64,000 bases of DNA from Riptortus pedestris (Eukaryota; Arthropoda; Insecta; Hemiptera; Alydidae). Position 1 is the first letter of the stretch, and every line of letters starts with the position of its first letter. The notes beneath the pieces were generated by a model. That model was not told the origin of the DNA and did not search any database. It saw only the letters and a list, made by a program, of their open reading frames with translations. Below are positions 10,551 through 21,392 of the stretch, one piece after another. The stretch lies in assembly GCA_019009955.1 (NCBI GenBank), contig CM032230.1, positions 20,355,501 to 20,419,500 of the forward strand, written 5' to 3'. The position numbers and the translations under genes were made by a program.

Positions 10551-10671
10551 AACAAACAAACAAACAAACATACACGAAAGAAACAAAATGCAGATATGGT
10601 GTCTATGACATGTGAAACGAAAAGTTATCGTGAAATTTCGCGAAAAAAATCAATGTACAGACAGAGGTTAC

Positions 10672-10677
<6 letters not shown>
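10551..10677 (+). repeat. Family B repeat, 3' tail only
   Basis: An (AAAC)n tract, then GCAGATATGGTGTCTATGAC, GTTATCGTGAAATTTCGCG and GAGGTTACAATTTTATA match the ends of the two long family B copies (46260-46405 and 61075-61212). A (TA)n follows at once, as in those copies. Confidence 0.75.
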
Positions 10678-10714
<37 letters not shown>

Positions 10715-10720
<6 letters not shown>

Positions 10721-10829
10721 GAAATTAAGAAAGATTGATTCTATAAAATTTTTCGATTCAACGTATAATAATGAAGAGGTTTTAATTTTTTTAAATATTT
10801 GTAATGAAATTGACATTGCATTACATTAG
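10715..10829 (-). repeat. Small HINE fragment
   Basis: GATTGATTCTATAAAATTTTTCGATTC and the following CGTATAATAATGAAGAG correspond to the block right of the GTTAACGGCTGAAAT arm. Only about 70 bp is recognisable. Confidence 0.5.
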
Positions 10830-11460
10830 CCCATTATAAATGACCATATATTTTAAATTATGAGTATTCCCAGCACAGAGCACATTAAGGTTGTTTATGA
10901 ATGCTTAAATGCATTGTTTTTACCTTTAAATAAGAATTATATCCAATTTGGAGTGGTCACCATGTGCTCTAGCATTTTCATAGATAACGCCGATGGATTT
11001 TGATAACAGTCACAGCTCTTAGCGTCGCTACACTAAGTAATAATACGGATGAATTTCGATAATTAATTCCAGTTAAATGCACTTTTTGAGCGTATTTCGA
11101 TCGGCAGTTCAAAGTTTACCATCAAATTAGCCCTATATAAGGACCCCCTCGCTACGGATTAAGATCAGTCATATTCGGCATCCTCTGGAGGGGAGACCCT
11201 TGTTGGTGACACCTTGCTAATCCTTCAGCTTGTTCCGGCCTGCCTAGCCTGTTCTGCCTCTCACGGCTAAGTCAGCACTTCCATTAAACAGCTAAGTGTT
11301 TCAATTGTAATATAGACTAAGTATAATTAAGTGTCCCCCATTATATTTTCAAAGGTGCCTCTTCATTTTAATTATTAATAATTATTATTGGTGAATATTT
11401 TAATTATAAATAAATTTATATATTTGAATTTGGACTTAAGTCGATTTTTGGTGGTCCTTC
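10830..11460 (+). repeat. Possible LTR remnant with core promoter
   Basis: The segment has the layout of an insect-type LTR: a featureless 5' part, a TATA box (CTATATAAGG, 11131-11140), an initiator-like ATCAGTCAT about 32 bp downstream and a GC-richer transcribed stretch. An ATTAAA polyadenylation-like word follows (about 11283). TTTTTGGTGGTCCTTCC (about 11445) resembles the region just inside some LTR elements. No gag or pol coding and no second LTR are visible, and the exact ends are not defined. Confidence 0.35.
11131..11170 (+). promoter_or_regulatory. TATA box plus initiator-like element
   Basis: CTATATAAGG at 11131-11140 is followed by TCAGT at about 11166-11170. The spacing of about 30 bp is that of an RNA polymerase II core promoter in arthropods. 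It probably belonged to a mobile element rather than a host gene. Confidence 0.4.
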
Positions 11461-11692
11461 CTTTTTTCATATATTTTAGCTTCCACTGCTTATTGCCGCA
11501 GCCAGATCGCAAAATATTCCACCATCCGACTGGTTTGATTTCAGCCGTTAATGAAGGTGGAAATTCAAAATACCCCGTTAGTACACGTTAGAACGAAAAA
11601 TCGTATAGAACAAATGTCAATACAGATCTATTTCCTATAAATGTTGTTCTATACATTGTTTCCTCTACCCTATCAAGATTTTACCTCTTCAG
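11461..11692. other. Spacer with a small HINE (-) fragment
   Basis: CCGACTGGTTTGATTTCAGC and CGTTAATGAAGG near 11527-11560 are a short minus-strand HINE piece. The rest is unassigned. Confidence 0.5.
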
Positions 11693-12460
11693 CAGATTTC
11701 CCTTATGGGATTATATTTGTGTAAACACACACACATTTACTAGTAACCGCTCTAGCAGTAGCAATTTTTGTCGTATCGTTACCAAACACAAAAACTCAAT
11801 ATATGAAGAATTTAGTTACGATCAATTCTTATTCGATCGTAACTAAACTCGATATATAAGCGTTTCATACAAAACTATAGGTCTAGTTCGTTAATGGCTG
11901 AAATCAATCAAGTTGGAGGGCAGAGGGGAAGAATTTCGAAAATCTCCGTTATTATAAGCAGGATCCAAAAAACGTAAATAACTAATTTTATTTCAAATAC
12001 AATACACTTAGAATATTGTAATATACTATTATTCTCTATCTTTTGTATTAACGGAGATATTTGGATTTTTTGGTTTTCGACCCTCAGTAAACCCCCACTC
12101 CTACTCATGTCATGTCAACTCGTTTTTGGGTAAATGCAAATACGTGACGGGCTTTATTTTGTTTTAAGCTTTCAGGAATGTCTCCTCTTGCTCTTGTCAT
12201 ATTACTCAAAAGCTCCTGTGTCGCGAGCCATTTTATTCGAAACTTAAATACTAAATATTTTTGGCACTGAACTTGGAATATTTTCAAATATATTCCGTGT
12301 GACGTCATTATCTAAGATTTTACGAAATTAATAACATTTTTATTTATCATCATCACACACTCCATTTTTTACTGTTTCATGAAAAACTAGACTATTGTAA
12401 GTAATGACTGAAATTCAGCGCGTGGGAAATTGCTTATTTTACGCATCATCTGGGGAGTTT
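11693..12460 (+). mobile_element. HINE-2 element, old but near full length
   Basis: It begins with AGCAGATTTCCCTTATGGG and keeps a short CA-rich core instead of (TA)n. CTCTAGCAGTAGCAATTTTT, GTTCGTTAATGGCTGAAAT and CAGTAAACCCCCACTCC blocks follow. It ends with a decayed GTGGGAAATTGCTTATTTTA and a degraded hairpin. The region of about 11780-11850 is partly duplicated, with two GATCGTTACCAAAC-like words. Confidence 0.65.
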
Positions 12461-12900
12461 TAATTAATTTCTTCAAGGGTTTTTTTTCAGCTAGTCGTAT
12501 AAAAAAACGAGCTGACAAGAAAAGCACTGAAACCTAGTGAGAAGGCACTAACTTCCATCCCTGTGAAGGTCATGAGCAGGAAACCGGAAAATATAGGGCT
12601 GGGCTTATTAGATAGGCTTCACAGATATGGCTTTACAGCCATTGCCTTCGTCGATGGCCTGTTAGGGCGATGCTAGTTTACGAGCAAATCTCGTCGAAAT
12701 CCCTATAGGGTCTTTCCTTTAATACTCCAAGTTGGGAACAAAAGTTAGGGTGAAATACTAATAAAGAAAAACTTACTCAATATCCTTAAACCAAGGGATT
12801 GTCGTTTTAAGCAGAACTCCCTTTCGGAAAATGAGCTTTACGAAGCTGTGAACATGTACCTATTACACTTATTTGAAAAGTTGCTGCATATCGTAAGAGA
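12461..12900. other. Unassigned spacer
   Basis: No repeat family match is seen. A short plus frame (about 12545-12680) reads through LTSIPVKVMSRKPENIG and GFTAIAFVDGLLGRC but I do not recognise it. Confidence 0.4.
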
Positions 12901-12950
12901 AAAAAAAAATCCTTAATGTAAGCGTAGCCCTTGCATTAAGGATTTTTTTT
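12901..12950. repeat. Perfect-looking 50-bp hairpin with A/T ends
   Basis: Two arms, about 12902-12921 and 12930-12950, contain AAAATCCTTAATG and CATTAAGGATTTT and pair over about 20 bp with one mismatch around a loop of about 7 nt. It could be a tiny MITE remnant or a palindromic insertion; nothing shows that it is a functional RNA. Confidence 0.55.
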
Positions 12951-12959
12951 TATCGATAC

Positions 12960-13400
12960 TTACTTACCGAACTCGATATTTAATCGTTTCATGTAAAAAG
13001 AAAGATCAAGTTCGTTAATGGCTGAAATCGGGCCTGTAGGAGAGAGGGTTTGGAGTGCGAGAATTTTGAAAATTCAAAATATCTCCGTTACTATAAGTTG
13101 GATCGAAAAAGTGTATAGAAGGAATCTTATTCCAAATGAAATGCACTACAAATATTGTTATATACATTTATTCTCTATAGTGAATATTAACCGAGATATT
13201 TGGACTTTTCAGTTTTCAGCCTTCAGTAAACCCCCACTTCTTCTCGTTTTACATAAACAATATTCTGCCATATAGTAAACCACATTATTTGAAGGCTAAA
13301 ACAACAAGTATTGTATTCCAGAGACTTTAATTATAAGAGATACATGCTAATACGTTTTTGTGACTCCCCCTCCGTTTTAAATTCATGGACTATTAAAATT
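12960..13400 (+). repeat. HINE-2 fragment, 3' two thirds
   Basis: It contains ACTCGATATTTAATCG, GTTCGTTAATGGCTGAAAT, CGTTACTATAAG, a TTAACCGAGATATTTGG block and CAGTAAACCCCCAC in family order. Neither the 5' palindrome nor the 3' hairpin is present. Confidence 0.65.
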
Positions 13401-13659
13401 TGATTGATTGAGATAAAAATTATTCTGATTCAATATAAATTACAGTATTAGATATAGTGCATAGATCTCAATAATATTAATATGTTATAATCTGATGTTT
13501 CAGTTATTGTTTTCCCATCATTTGGAGCCGTTTGGCAGGCCTGGACAGGTGACCCCATACAGTTCCTAGCGAAGTGCTACAACATTATAATTAAATCGTA
13601 AAATTTGGAATTATTACAAACAGCGAACGTTAAATAGCGACACCGAAATAAATGAGGCA

Positions 13660-13925
13660 CTTAGGCTTGAATTTGAGAAACGAATCCATCGATGTTTGGA
13701 ATATTTTCAACTGATATTAAAAAGTAAGGAATTTTCCAAATTATCGTCAGTCAGCCATGTACGATGTTTTGATTTATTAACTTTCACCACTGCAAAGGAC
13801 AGTTCGCATTTATACTTCCAAACGCACAAATCTTTCCTCATTTGGAGTAAGTAGTGTTATATTTTTATTTATTGGGTTTTCAAAATGTCTCGTGGGCCGA
13901 ATCAAATCTTACAGTGCCGGTTGTT
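13660..13925 (-). pseudogene. hAT transposase C-terminal remnant with adjacent terminal repeat
   Basis: On the minus strand (about 13815 down to 13725) the sequence reads KCELSFAVVKVNKSKHRT then WLTDDNLENSLLFNIS. This resembles the end of hAT transposases and their domesticated ZBED/SCAND3-like relatives (CEqxFSxMKxxKSxxRxxLTDExLxxxLrxxt), which holds the dimerisation region. A stop and a frameshift follow; VENIPNIDGFVSQ fits the usual tail in another frame. The stretch 13875-13925 (GTCTCGTGGGCCGA, ACAGTGCCGGTTGTTGCC) resembles a hAT terminal repeat. It is far too damaged to be active. Confidence 0.6.
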
Positions 13926-14018
13926 GCCTACATATGAACTAGATTATGCCCCCCACCCCACCTACCTCCCATCTCATTTCATTCTAATATAAATTTTATA
14001 TACATACATACACACACG

Positions 14019-14053
<35 letters not shown>

Positions 14054-14819
14054 TACAAGCCCACAATACCAACGCAACCAACAGCTTTTGGCGAGGTAAG
14101 ACAATGTTTCTGTTTGAGCTCCTATTTGTAACTACAATGTTTGCTCTGTACCGAAATTTTCGACATCAAAGAATTTACTCTATAGCTGTTAAGCAAGTTT
14201 TAAAAAATCGCTCTTAAGCATTCTATTTAAAGGCCAAGAAGAATATTTCCTGTACGTTTTAGCGCATAATCTAAAACTTACAGGAAATATGTTGAGCTCT
14301 TCGTGACATCAATCGTACTTATTTATTCATTCAACCGGTGGTCACTAGTGTCACTGGTTAAAAATAATTTTATGTGTTTACATTCTTTATTTTTCCGTCC
14401 TCTTTCCAGCCAATTTCACCTCTCTTCTATACCATAAGCGATTTTATAGGCTGTTTAGTTTTGGTTTACGTTTTCTAGAAACTATAGTTATTAAGCAACT
14501 GTTTTAATTAATAAATATTAAGTAAGTTAAATTACTATTGATTTAGCAATAAATATCGAAACAAGTTTAGTAATCATTGATCAACTCCAGAGAAATTCCC
14601 TGTATTTATTTTATATTAAATATATTTATAATATACCTTGGGTGATAGAAAATCAAAAATGAGAAACCTCATTTAACAATTATCTCTTAAAAAGGTTTCA
14701 AAAAAGAAATGTTTCTTTCACAACACATGGAGAGCCAGTAGTCACAATACTATTTTTTTTAAAAAATATTTAAGTGAAATTAAAATTAAAAATTAGGAAA
14801 TAACTAAGACCTAAGCAAA
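13926..14819. other. (CA)n/(TA)n tract and AT-rich spacer
   Basis: A compound microsatellite occupies about 14000-14055. The remainder shows no domain or repeat family I can identify. Confidence 0.5.
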
Positions 14820-15097
14820 TTTCCCAGGAGTGCCTCGCATTTATGTCGAAGGTTCAATGACACAGTATTTGGTATTTAGGCTTCAAATAATTTGCTTCAT
14901 AATATAACACCTTACTACTGTCAATATGACATGAGTAGGAGTGGAGGTTTACTCAAGACCGAAAACTAAAAAATGCAAATATCTCAGTTAATAATCAAGC
15001 CACTAAACCCCCACTCCCACTGGTCCGAATTCAGCCATTAACGAACTTGATCTTTCTTTTCACACAAAACGATAAAAAAAAAAATCTGCAATTGAGG

Positions 15098-15145
<48 letters not shown>
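14820..15145 (-). repeat. HINE-2 fragment ending in (TA)n
   Basis: ATTTGGTATTTAGGCTTCAA, ACATGAGTAGGAGTGGAGG, TGCAAATATCTCAGTTAA and CCCACTGGTCCGAATTCAGC are in HINE-2 order on the minus strand. The sequence then enters a (TA)n at about 15101-15146. Confidence 0.65.
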
Positions 15146-15147
<2 letters not shown>

Positions 15148-15252
15148 TATACTTTCACGTAAAAAACCCTTGAAATGTATACAAGTGTACCCGGACAAAA
15201 GGTAAACAACCCTTGATAATGTAAACAAACTATGACGGATAACAGGACATAA

Positions 15253-15459
15253 ACTGCTCAAAAATGAATAGGGAAAATGGCTGTTTTGTGGTATGTATGG
15301 GGCCTAGCGTATTTTTTCTATTATTATAAATATCATTAATATTTATTAGAAATTATTGTCTTTTTCCCCCCATAAAAAAGAAATTTAATTAAGATCGATT
15401 TAATTAAAATTAATAGGATAAGAAAAAATAACCAATATCCCTATTCATTTTTGAGCAGT
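15253..15459. mobile_element. Tc1/mariner-like MITE, about 207 bp
   Basis: The ends are perfect 22-bp inverted repeats (15253-15274 and 15438-15459) starting ACTGCTCAAAAATGAATAGG. This resembles terminal repeats of Tc1-like elements, which insert at TA. The right end abuts TA repeats. The interior is AT-rich and non-coding, so mobility would depend on a transposase supplied elsewhere. Confidence 0.75.
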
Positions 15460-15599
15460 ATATATGTACAACTGACAAACTAACGGACACTCAGTACGAC
15501 TTTAGACAGGCTTGAAGATGGTTCCCTTGCATCGAAAGCGCTAGCCAGAAGTATTCCAAGATCAGCCAGTGACGACGGTATCCACCTATTGGTATAACA

Positions 15600-15604
15600 A
15601 CAAT

Positions 15605-15660
<56 letters not shown>

Positions 15661-15772
15661 TTGAACGGACCTCATTTCTGAAATCTCCAGGGTAGGATCG
15701 ATGGACATTTGAAGAAATTTTTAGAAAATCACGTCATGAGTACAACCTCAATAGCAGATTTCCCTTAAGGGC
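15600..15772 (-). repeat. HINE 5' half with (TA)n
   Basis: A (TA)n tract is followed by TTTTGAACGGACCTCATTT, GGGTAGGATCGATGGACATT, CGTCATGAGTACAACC and CAGATTTCCCTTAAGGG. The terminal palindrome is cut after its centre, exactly where a SINE begins. Confidence 0.7.
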
Positions 15773-15902
15773 TAAGGGGGTGTTATGGCTAACTCGAGGG
15801 GCTATCTTTAGGTTACCACCCTTTTCAATGGTGGGACTAAGGATGCTGTTTAATGAGATGGAATGAGAACAACGTCTTAACTCACATTGTGCCCCTGACT
15901 CC
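15773..15902 (-). repeat. SINE copy (minus), internally deleted
   Basis: GCTATCTTTAGGTTACCACC, GGGACTAAGGATGCTGTTTA and CGTCTTAACTCACATTGTGC match the 3' and 5' parts of the window's tRNA-derived SINE on the minus strand. The B-box region is missing. Confidence 0.55.
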
Positions 15903-16324
15903 TTGGGACTTACATAAAAACTAATCATATTATGTAAAATAATCATTTGAGGCTGATATACGATATCTCCATTCCAATGTATCGGAATGAAAAACGTCTT
16001 AGAACTTAATTAAAAGATATGTTTATGATAAACAATAAAAAAAAAAAACATCATTATTTTTCTGAATTATGCGAGCTACGTACAGAACCTAAAACAATGG
16101 ATTAACTATAAACAAATTCAAAGGTGCGTCAAAAACGTTATTACATTGAAATATGAAAATCGAATATTTTCCGGATTATAATACTTTTCTTACTTCGAAC
16201 AAGGGAGTAAAAAGGCGAAAACGACAGTAATAAGTAATAACAGAAAGTTGCAAGACAAATATCGAATACAAACAAAGTGGAGGGGGTGTAAAAATGTCCA
16301 TGTTAGTTCAGGCGTCTCCTCATT
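15903..16324. other. AT-rich spacer, nothing recognised
   Basis: No repeat or coding match is seen. Confidence 0.5.
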
Positions 16325-16487
16325 TGGTAAACCTAGCGTCATAAATTTGGAATAGGAATTTATTTAGTGAGGACCTCACTAAATAACGTTCTCAGTCCTA
16401 CCGTGGTTGGATAAGTGTGGTAATCTATAGATAAATCGACCCGATTAACCACAATAGAAAAAAGTAGACGTTAATAAATAATAACAA
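16325..16487 (+). repeat. SINE copy (plus), 3' two thirds
   Basis: GGTAAACCTAGCG, GGAATTTATTTAGTGAGG, CTCAGTCCTACC and ACGTTAATAAATAATAA follow the SINE body and tail. The tRNA-like head is absent. Confidence 0.65.
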
Positions 16488-17248
16488 TTACAAAACGTAA
16501 TTTTGTAGAAACAAAATACGCATATATAAAGTTACTATTACTGGTAGAAAATCCAAAATTGTATCTAATATTTTTTGAATCAGTAATAAAAATTGAGAAC
16601 GTGACGAGCAAAATGAATATGTTTAAATATGTTGTAAAAATTACTTTTAGCCAATGTCACAAGCTGAATGGGACTACTTTATGCGAGCACTAAGTACTTA
16701 AATTAATAAACTTACTTATTTTATAGGCACTTGTAATCGGAATTCAACATCCATGCGAAACGAATTATTGAAATTAGTACAATTGGTGAGTTAATAAACT
16801 GTAGTCACTGTATGCAAATTAGGAAGCAAAGATGGAAATAGTAATGACAGAGAGGAGACTTGGTTCATTACTGAGCTATCATGACATCTGTCCAAGGAGT
16901 GAGGCCCCCACCACTTCGGCCATGTTCTTGGTTATATTGTATGGAAATCGGAACAAGAATTTCGTCTTTTCCTCTCTAAAAATAGGGCATTTTGCATTAC
17001 AAATGTTATGATTACAATTCACTTTGCGGCTGGTTTAAAATGACATTGTTCTAATTTGTTTTTAAAACACATTCTTCTCGCTCAATCTCCCAATCAACAT
17101 GGGAAGAAAATCATAAACATAGTCGGATTATACTTTATTAGCCAGAATGTACAATGCATTTGTAGTCAGACCTGTTAGTCCTACAGTACACTTAGCTTAG
17201 GCTAAATTTAAGAAACACTTTTGAATAACAATAACATAAAAAAATCAC
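16488..17248. other. AT-rich spacer, nothing recognised
   Basis: No domain, repeat or structure could be assigned. Confidence 0.5.
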
Positions 17249-17991
17249 TTAACGGCTGCGTAAACTAAGCAGATTTCCCTCGTGCTGGTATAATGCACTG
17301 ATCATCACGTCTCACTATCTAATCCCTAATTCTCCCTTAGTAAGATGTCTAAGCATAACAAATTTAAATGTACTCAGTTACTTCTTCTGAATCTGAAAAC
17401 ATAGAAATATATAACTCCTTTAATAATAAGACTAAAAAAATTAATGGAACAAAAATTAAAATTCCTACCCATCTCATAGCCACACCACGGCCGATTACAG
17501 ACATTATTATCCAATATAATCTTTAGCTTTCCATGAAACGGTAGAATTGATGAAATAAAAAATAATATAGTTAAGAACGTGAGATTATAAATGAATTAAA
17601 TTTTGAATAAAGTGGTCCATGATATAACAGATTTTGTTAATACATATAACCTGAATAAGTGTGGGGGTTTACAAATACCGAAAATTAAATATTTCAAAAA
17701 TTCAAATATTTCCGTTAATATTCAAGATAAAAAATGCAAATAAAAATAGTCAAAGGACATTAAATTTGCAATAAGATTGGTTTATAAAATTTTTCAATTC
17801 GAATAACTGAGATATTTAGAAATTCCTAATTTCCTCCCTAAATGCCGCTGGTCCAATTTCAGCAATTAACAAACGGGATCTTCAGTTTTAGAAATAGAGT
17901 TTGTAACAATCAAAAGAAACGCTAGAGCGTTAACAGGCACATATGTGTGTGTGAGAGTATTATACATAGTTTTGAACTCGCCTTATTTTTG

Positions 17992-18034
<43 letters not shown>
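17249..18034 (-). mobile_element. HINE-2 element with 3' end and (TA)n core, 5' arm mostly lost
   Basis: GGCTGCGTAAACTAAGCAGA marks the 3' inverted repeat. Further on are GTGTGGGGGTTTACAAATAC, a CCGTTAATATTCAAGAT block, CGCTAGAGCGTTAACAG and TAGTTTTGAACTCGCCTTAT, then a (TA)n ending at 18034. The palindromic 5' end is not seen after the TA tract. Confidence 0.65.
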
Positions 18035-18037
<3 letters not shown>

Positions 18038-18925
18038 ATATATATAATAAAATTACGTTTTCGTATAATATGCTGACGAGGGGGTATTTCTGTACAATTT
18101 CATGTGCCATAAAAAACTATAATTATGCTATTCAGCACCATCTTGTGAAATGAATTTATTTCCATTAACTGTTAAGATAAACAAAAAACTTTTCTTAATA
18201 TTATGAAAATTAATTTCATTACATAATGAATAGCGGTTATACTTATTTAATAAATTCGTTATAAAATCAGCTAAAATCCATAAAATCTAACAGTTTAAAA
18301 ATGAAAATGTTAAATTCATTTAACATAATAAATCGAGTTATTAATTATTAATCTCACTTAATACCACTCTAAAAATATAACACACATTTTAATTTATTGA
18401 AATGCAAATTTATTAAAAGACGACATGGTTTTCACCCGAGAATCCTTGTAATATTTTTAAGGATTTTCATCAACATTTAATTAAATTGTCCTTGGGTTCC
18501 ACGAACAATGCAATGAGTATCAGCAAATAGGAGATATCCACGCAAACACTAGACCTACAATTTACGAAGAGGTAATATACAATGCACTGGCTCCAGCTGT
18601 GCTAAGATTTATACTAAGAGAAAAAAGTGTTAATTTGTGACAACAGCAGTGGGAGAAATCAGACATTTAAAATGATATATCTCTTTCTTCCAGGCCAATA
18701 TCTCAAGATCCGAACATTATCTATAACACAGTTACTAAATGGACACGAATATAAAAACTGTTCATTACACAGATTAAACTTTAGTACTTGAGTACTTATT
18801 AATGCGGCTGTTACTGTGACATCGAAAATATATTCGCTCACTCTACGAATGAAGACTGGCTCAAAGCAGAGTAAGAAGAAACGAAAATATGATATCAAAA
18901 TAATGTAATTTTATATTTGACTTCA
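18035..18925. other. AT-rich spacer, nothing recognised
   Basis: The sequence is very AT-rich. A 79-codon minus frame at 18659-18898 has no recognisable motif. Confidence 0.5.
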
Positions 18926-19464
18926 TTAGCAGATTCCCCGAAAAGAGTTTTCGATCTTCAGTAAACCCTCACTTCTTACTCATGCTATAATATTAAGCTG
19001 ATGTGTATAAGAATCTGAAGCCGTTTTAATTGTTGGAGTTATCGATTTAGGTTGACGAAGTGTTCAGTTCTATCGAATATTTGGTGTTCTATAAATAAAC
19101 GTTTAATTTATGAAAACTGCAATGACCCACTTGAAGCAGCTAACTTTGAAGTGCACACTTTATGAAGTTGAATCCAAAGAGCGGATTTTGAGAAGTGAGC
19201 GAAACGTCCCGCAAACACTGCCAGGGCAACGATACCATCAATAAAGGAGTCCGTATTTTGGGAGAATGATTAACGGAGTTACAAGAGTTTATGTCATCAA
19301 AAGATTTCCAAGGTTCATACTTTTTAAATAAATGTGGATCAAGAAAATATCAATAGGTGATTACTTTTACGAGAAGTCTGCTAACAATGATGATGCTTGA
19401 GTGTTAACGGACACATACAATTTGATCGGACTATCTAAGTCATGAAACTGACCTAAGACCACAA
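18926..19464. other. Small HINE-2 (+) fragment and spacer
   Basis: TTAGCAGATTCCCCGAAAAG joined directly to CTTCAGTAAACCCTCACTTC (18926-18990) is a HINE-2 copy with its middle deleted. The rest to 19464 includes GAGCGAAACGTCCCGC, a GAAACG-type word common in arthropod repeats, but nothing definable. Confidence 0.45.
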
Positions 19465-20362
19465 CCTTAAAACTGCGATAAAACTGGCAGCACGAAATTA
19501 TTCTGTACTGTACTATGTGTACAGTCTGTATCTATGTGATCAGATGGACAATGCCTGGCTCATAGTCTTCTCTTTAGTTAACGCCAACGTTTTTACTGTG
19601 AAAAATAGTAAATATTGGACTAATAAATAATAATATAGTTAATCTGTGATAAAACGGGGCTCAGGTTGTCCTTGTGAGTTAAAGCGTTGACCTTAATCCC
19701 ACATGGTAAACCTAGAGTGGCGAGTTCGATTCCCCCATGGGCAGAGGAATTTATTTAGTGACGGATTCATTGAATAAAATCCTTAGTCCCACCCTGGCTA
19801 GAAAATGGTGCTGACCTGTAGATAACCCGTCCCAATTAGCCTTAGCTACAAAAAGTGGGAGTTAATAAATAATTTCTATTGTCAAGGCGATAATCGACTC
19901 CACTATTCTAGGTTTTACAAGTGAGTCAGTCTTAGTTCACATGGCCAACCTGAGCCCCCTTCATGCAGTTAATATTTGTCAGTGAGGTTGAGATATATAG
20001 TTGCGAAATAGTAGACGTTAATAAATAATTTATTTAATAATTTATAAAACAGACAACACGAAATTATTCTGTACTGTAGGTCAGATGAAGAACGCCTGGT
20101 TCATAGAACACCCTTTAGTTAACGCTAACAATTTTGCGGTGAAAAATACTAAACATTGGACTAATAAATAAACTGTTCTTCTTCAGTTGAATCTTAAAAC
20201 TGCGATAAAACAAAGGGACAGCACGAAATTATTCTGTACTGCACACATAATCAGACGGACAACGCCTGGTTCATAGAACACCTAAATGGTTAGCTAATGC
20301 TAACATTTGTTTGTGAAAAATACAAAACATTGTACTAATAAATAAACTGTTCTTCTCCAGTT
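19465..20362 (+). repeat. Three local tandem units of about 160-185 bp, split by a SINE
   Basis: Units at about 19465-19650, 20042-20196 and 20192-20362 share GCACGAAATTATTCTGTACT, AACGCCTGGTTCATAGAACA, GTTAACGCTAAC and GGACTAATAAATAA in the same order. Units 2 and 3 are contiguous; unit 1 is separated from them by SINE-type sequence (about 19657-20040). I do not recognise the unit as a known satellite. Confidence 0.7.
19657..19875 (+). repeat. tRNA-derived SINE, full-length reference copy
   Basis: The head GTGAGTTAAAGCGTTGACC resembles an RNA polymerase III A box. GCGAGTTCGATTCCCC is an excellent B box (GGTTCGANNCC), about 50 bp downstream, as in a tRNA. The body (GGAATTTATTTAGTGACGG, CCTTAGTCCCACCCTGGC, GATAACCCGTCCCAATTAG) and the tail GTTAATAAATAATT are shared by at least ten other segments in the window. 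This defines a SINE family; its LINE partner is not identifiable here. A partial, partly inverted second copy follows to about 20040. Confidence 0.75.
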
Positions 20363-20390
20363 AATGCAAAGAAAGTTAGCCTAAAAGTAT

Positions 20391-20410
20391 CACCGCTAAA
20401 GCGGTTACAG

Positions 20411-20471
<61 letters not shown>

Positions 20472-20591
20472 TTGAACGGACCTCATTTTCGTCATCTACT
20501 GGGTAGGATCGATGGACATTTGAAAAAAAAATTCGAAAATTGCGTCATGAGTACGACCTCAATAGCTGATTTTCCCTCGAGGGAAATCTGA
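20391..20591 (-). repeat. HINE 5' half with (TA)n core
   Basis: ACCGCTAAAGCGGTTACAGA, a long (TA)n, TTTTGAACGGACCTCATTTT, GGGTAGGATCGATGGACATT and the 5' palindrome (with CTCGAG at its centre) are present. The part beyond the CGGTCGC block is missing. Confidence 0.75.
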
Positions 20592-20763
20592 TAGAAATGC
20601 TTGATACGCCTAGAATCTTGAGTTGCATTGGAATTTATTTAGGGATGAATTCACAAAATAAAATCCTTATACATGGGCTTCAAAAGGCTGATAAAGAGTA
20701 AAAACCCCGCCCCAATTAGGCGTAATGTTCGCTTGATAAATACTTTTTATTTATTTTATTTTT
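20592..20763 (+). repeat. SINE copy (plus), diverged
   Basis: CGCCTAGAATCTTGAGTTGC, GGAATTTATTTAGGGATG, AAAATCCTTATAC and CCCCGCCCCAATTAGGC follow the SINE body order. It ends in a T-rich stretch where the next HINE-2 starts. Confidence 0.55.
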
Positions 20764-21392
20764 TAACAGAACTCCCTTTAGGGGAATTAGATGGTATTTT
20801 AAAAATATTTTTTCAAAAATCCATCCATCATACCTAGTAGGCGAGGAAAATGAGGTCCTTTAAAAAAAATATACTTTTTGCAACAGCTTTATGAGCCACA
20901 ATTTTTGTTTGTTCGTTACCTAACTCGATACATAAACGTTTTGTTCGATCATAAAGATCAAGTTCGTTAACCTGAAATCGAACCTGAGGGGAGGGAAAAT
21001 TAAAAATACCTCCGTTACTATTACCGGCATCAAATTATTTATAACCAATCTGTTATAATAAAACATATATGTTATATATGTTTATATTTTATATGTTCTA
21101 TTCTTGAATATGAATTCTGTTTTTTGCACTTTTTAATTTTAATCCCTCAGCAAAACCCAATGTTTAGCCATGGCACTTCAATAATGATCTAAGCGTCGTA
21201 TTCCAAGCTCAATTGGCCATTATTGATTTCAACAGATCTTTAATAGATGAAGTACATGCAAATATTTTGTTTAATGACTTGGATAGAAGTAGTTGTGTAT
21301 TTTTATAGAAATAGACAATATATAGTGAGATGAGATCGGCAGTGTGCCGTGGAAAATCTGCTTAATTTACACAACGCCTGGGTGACAGACTT
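20764..21392 (+). mobile_element. HINE-2 element, full length, diverged
   Basis: It starts AACAGAACTCCCTTTAGGGG (decayed palindrome), lacks a long (TA)n core and carries GTTCGTTAACCTGAAATCG and CCTCCGTTACTATTACC. It ends GGAAAATCTGCTTAATTTAC, then the decayed hairpin ACAACGCCTGGGTG and ACAGACTTTT. The next HINE begins immediately after, so the two lie head to tail with only a T-run between. Confidence 0.7.

Noticed and set aside
10596..10829. Similar reading frames starting MVSMTCETKSYREISRKK at 10596, 46324 and 61132
   Set aside because: They are three copies of the family B tail followed by TA repeats; identity reflects the repeat, and the frames diverge immediately after it.
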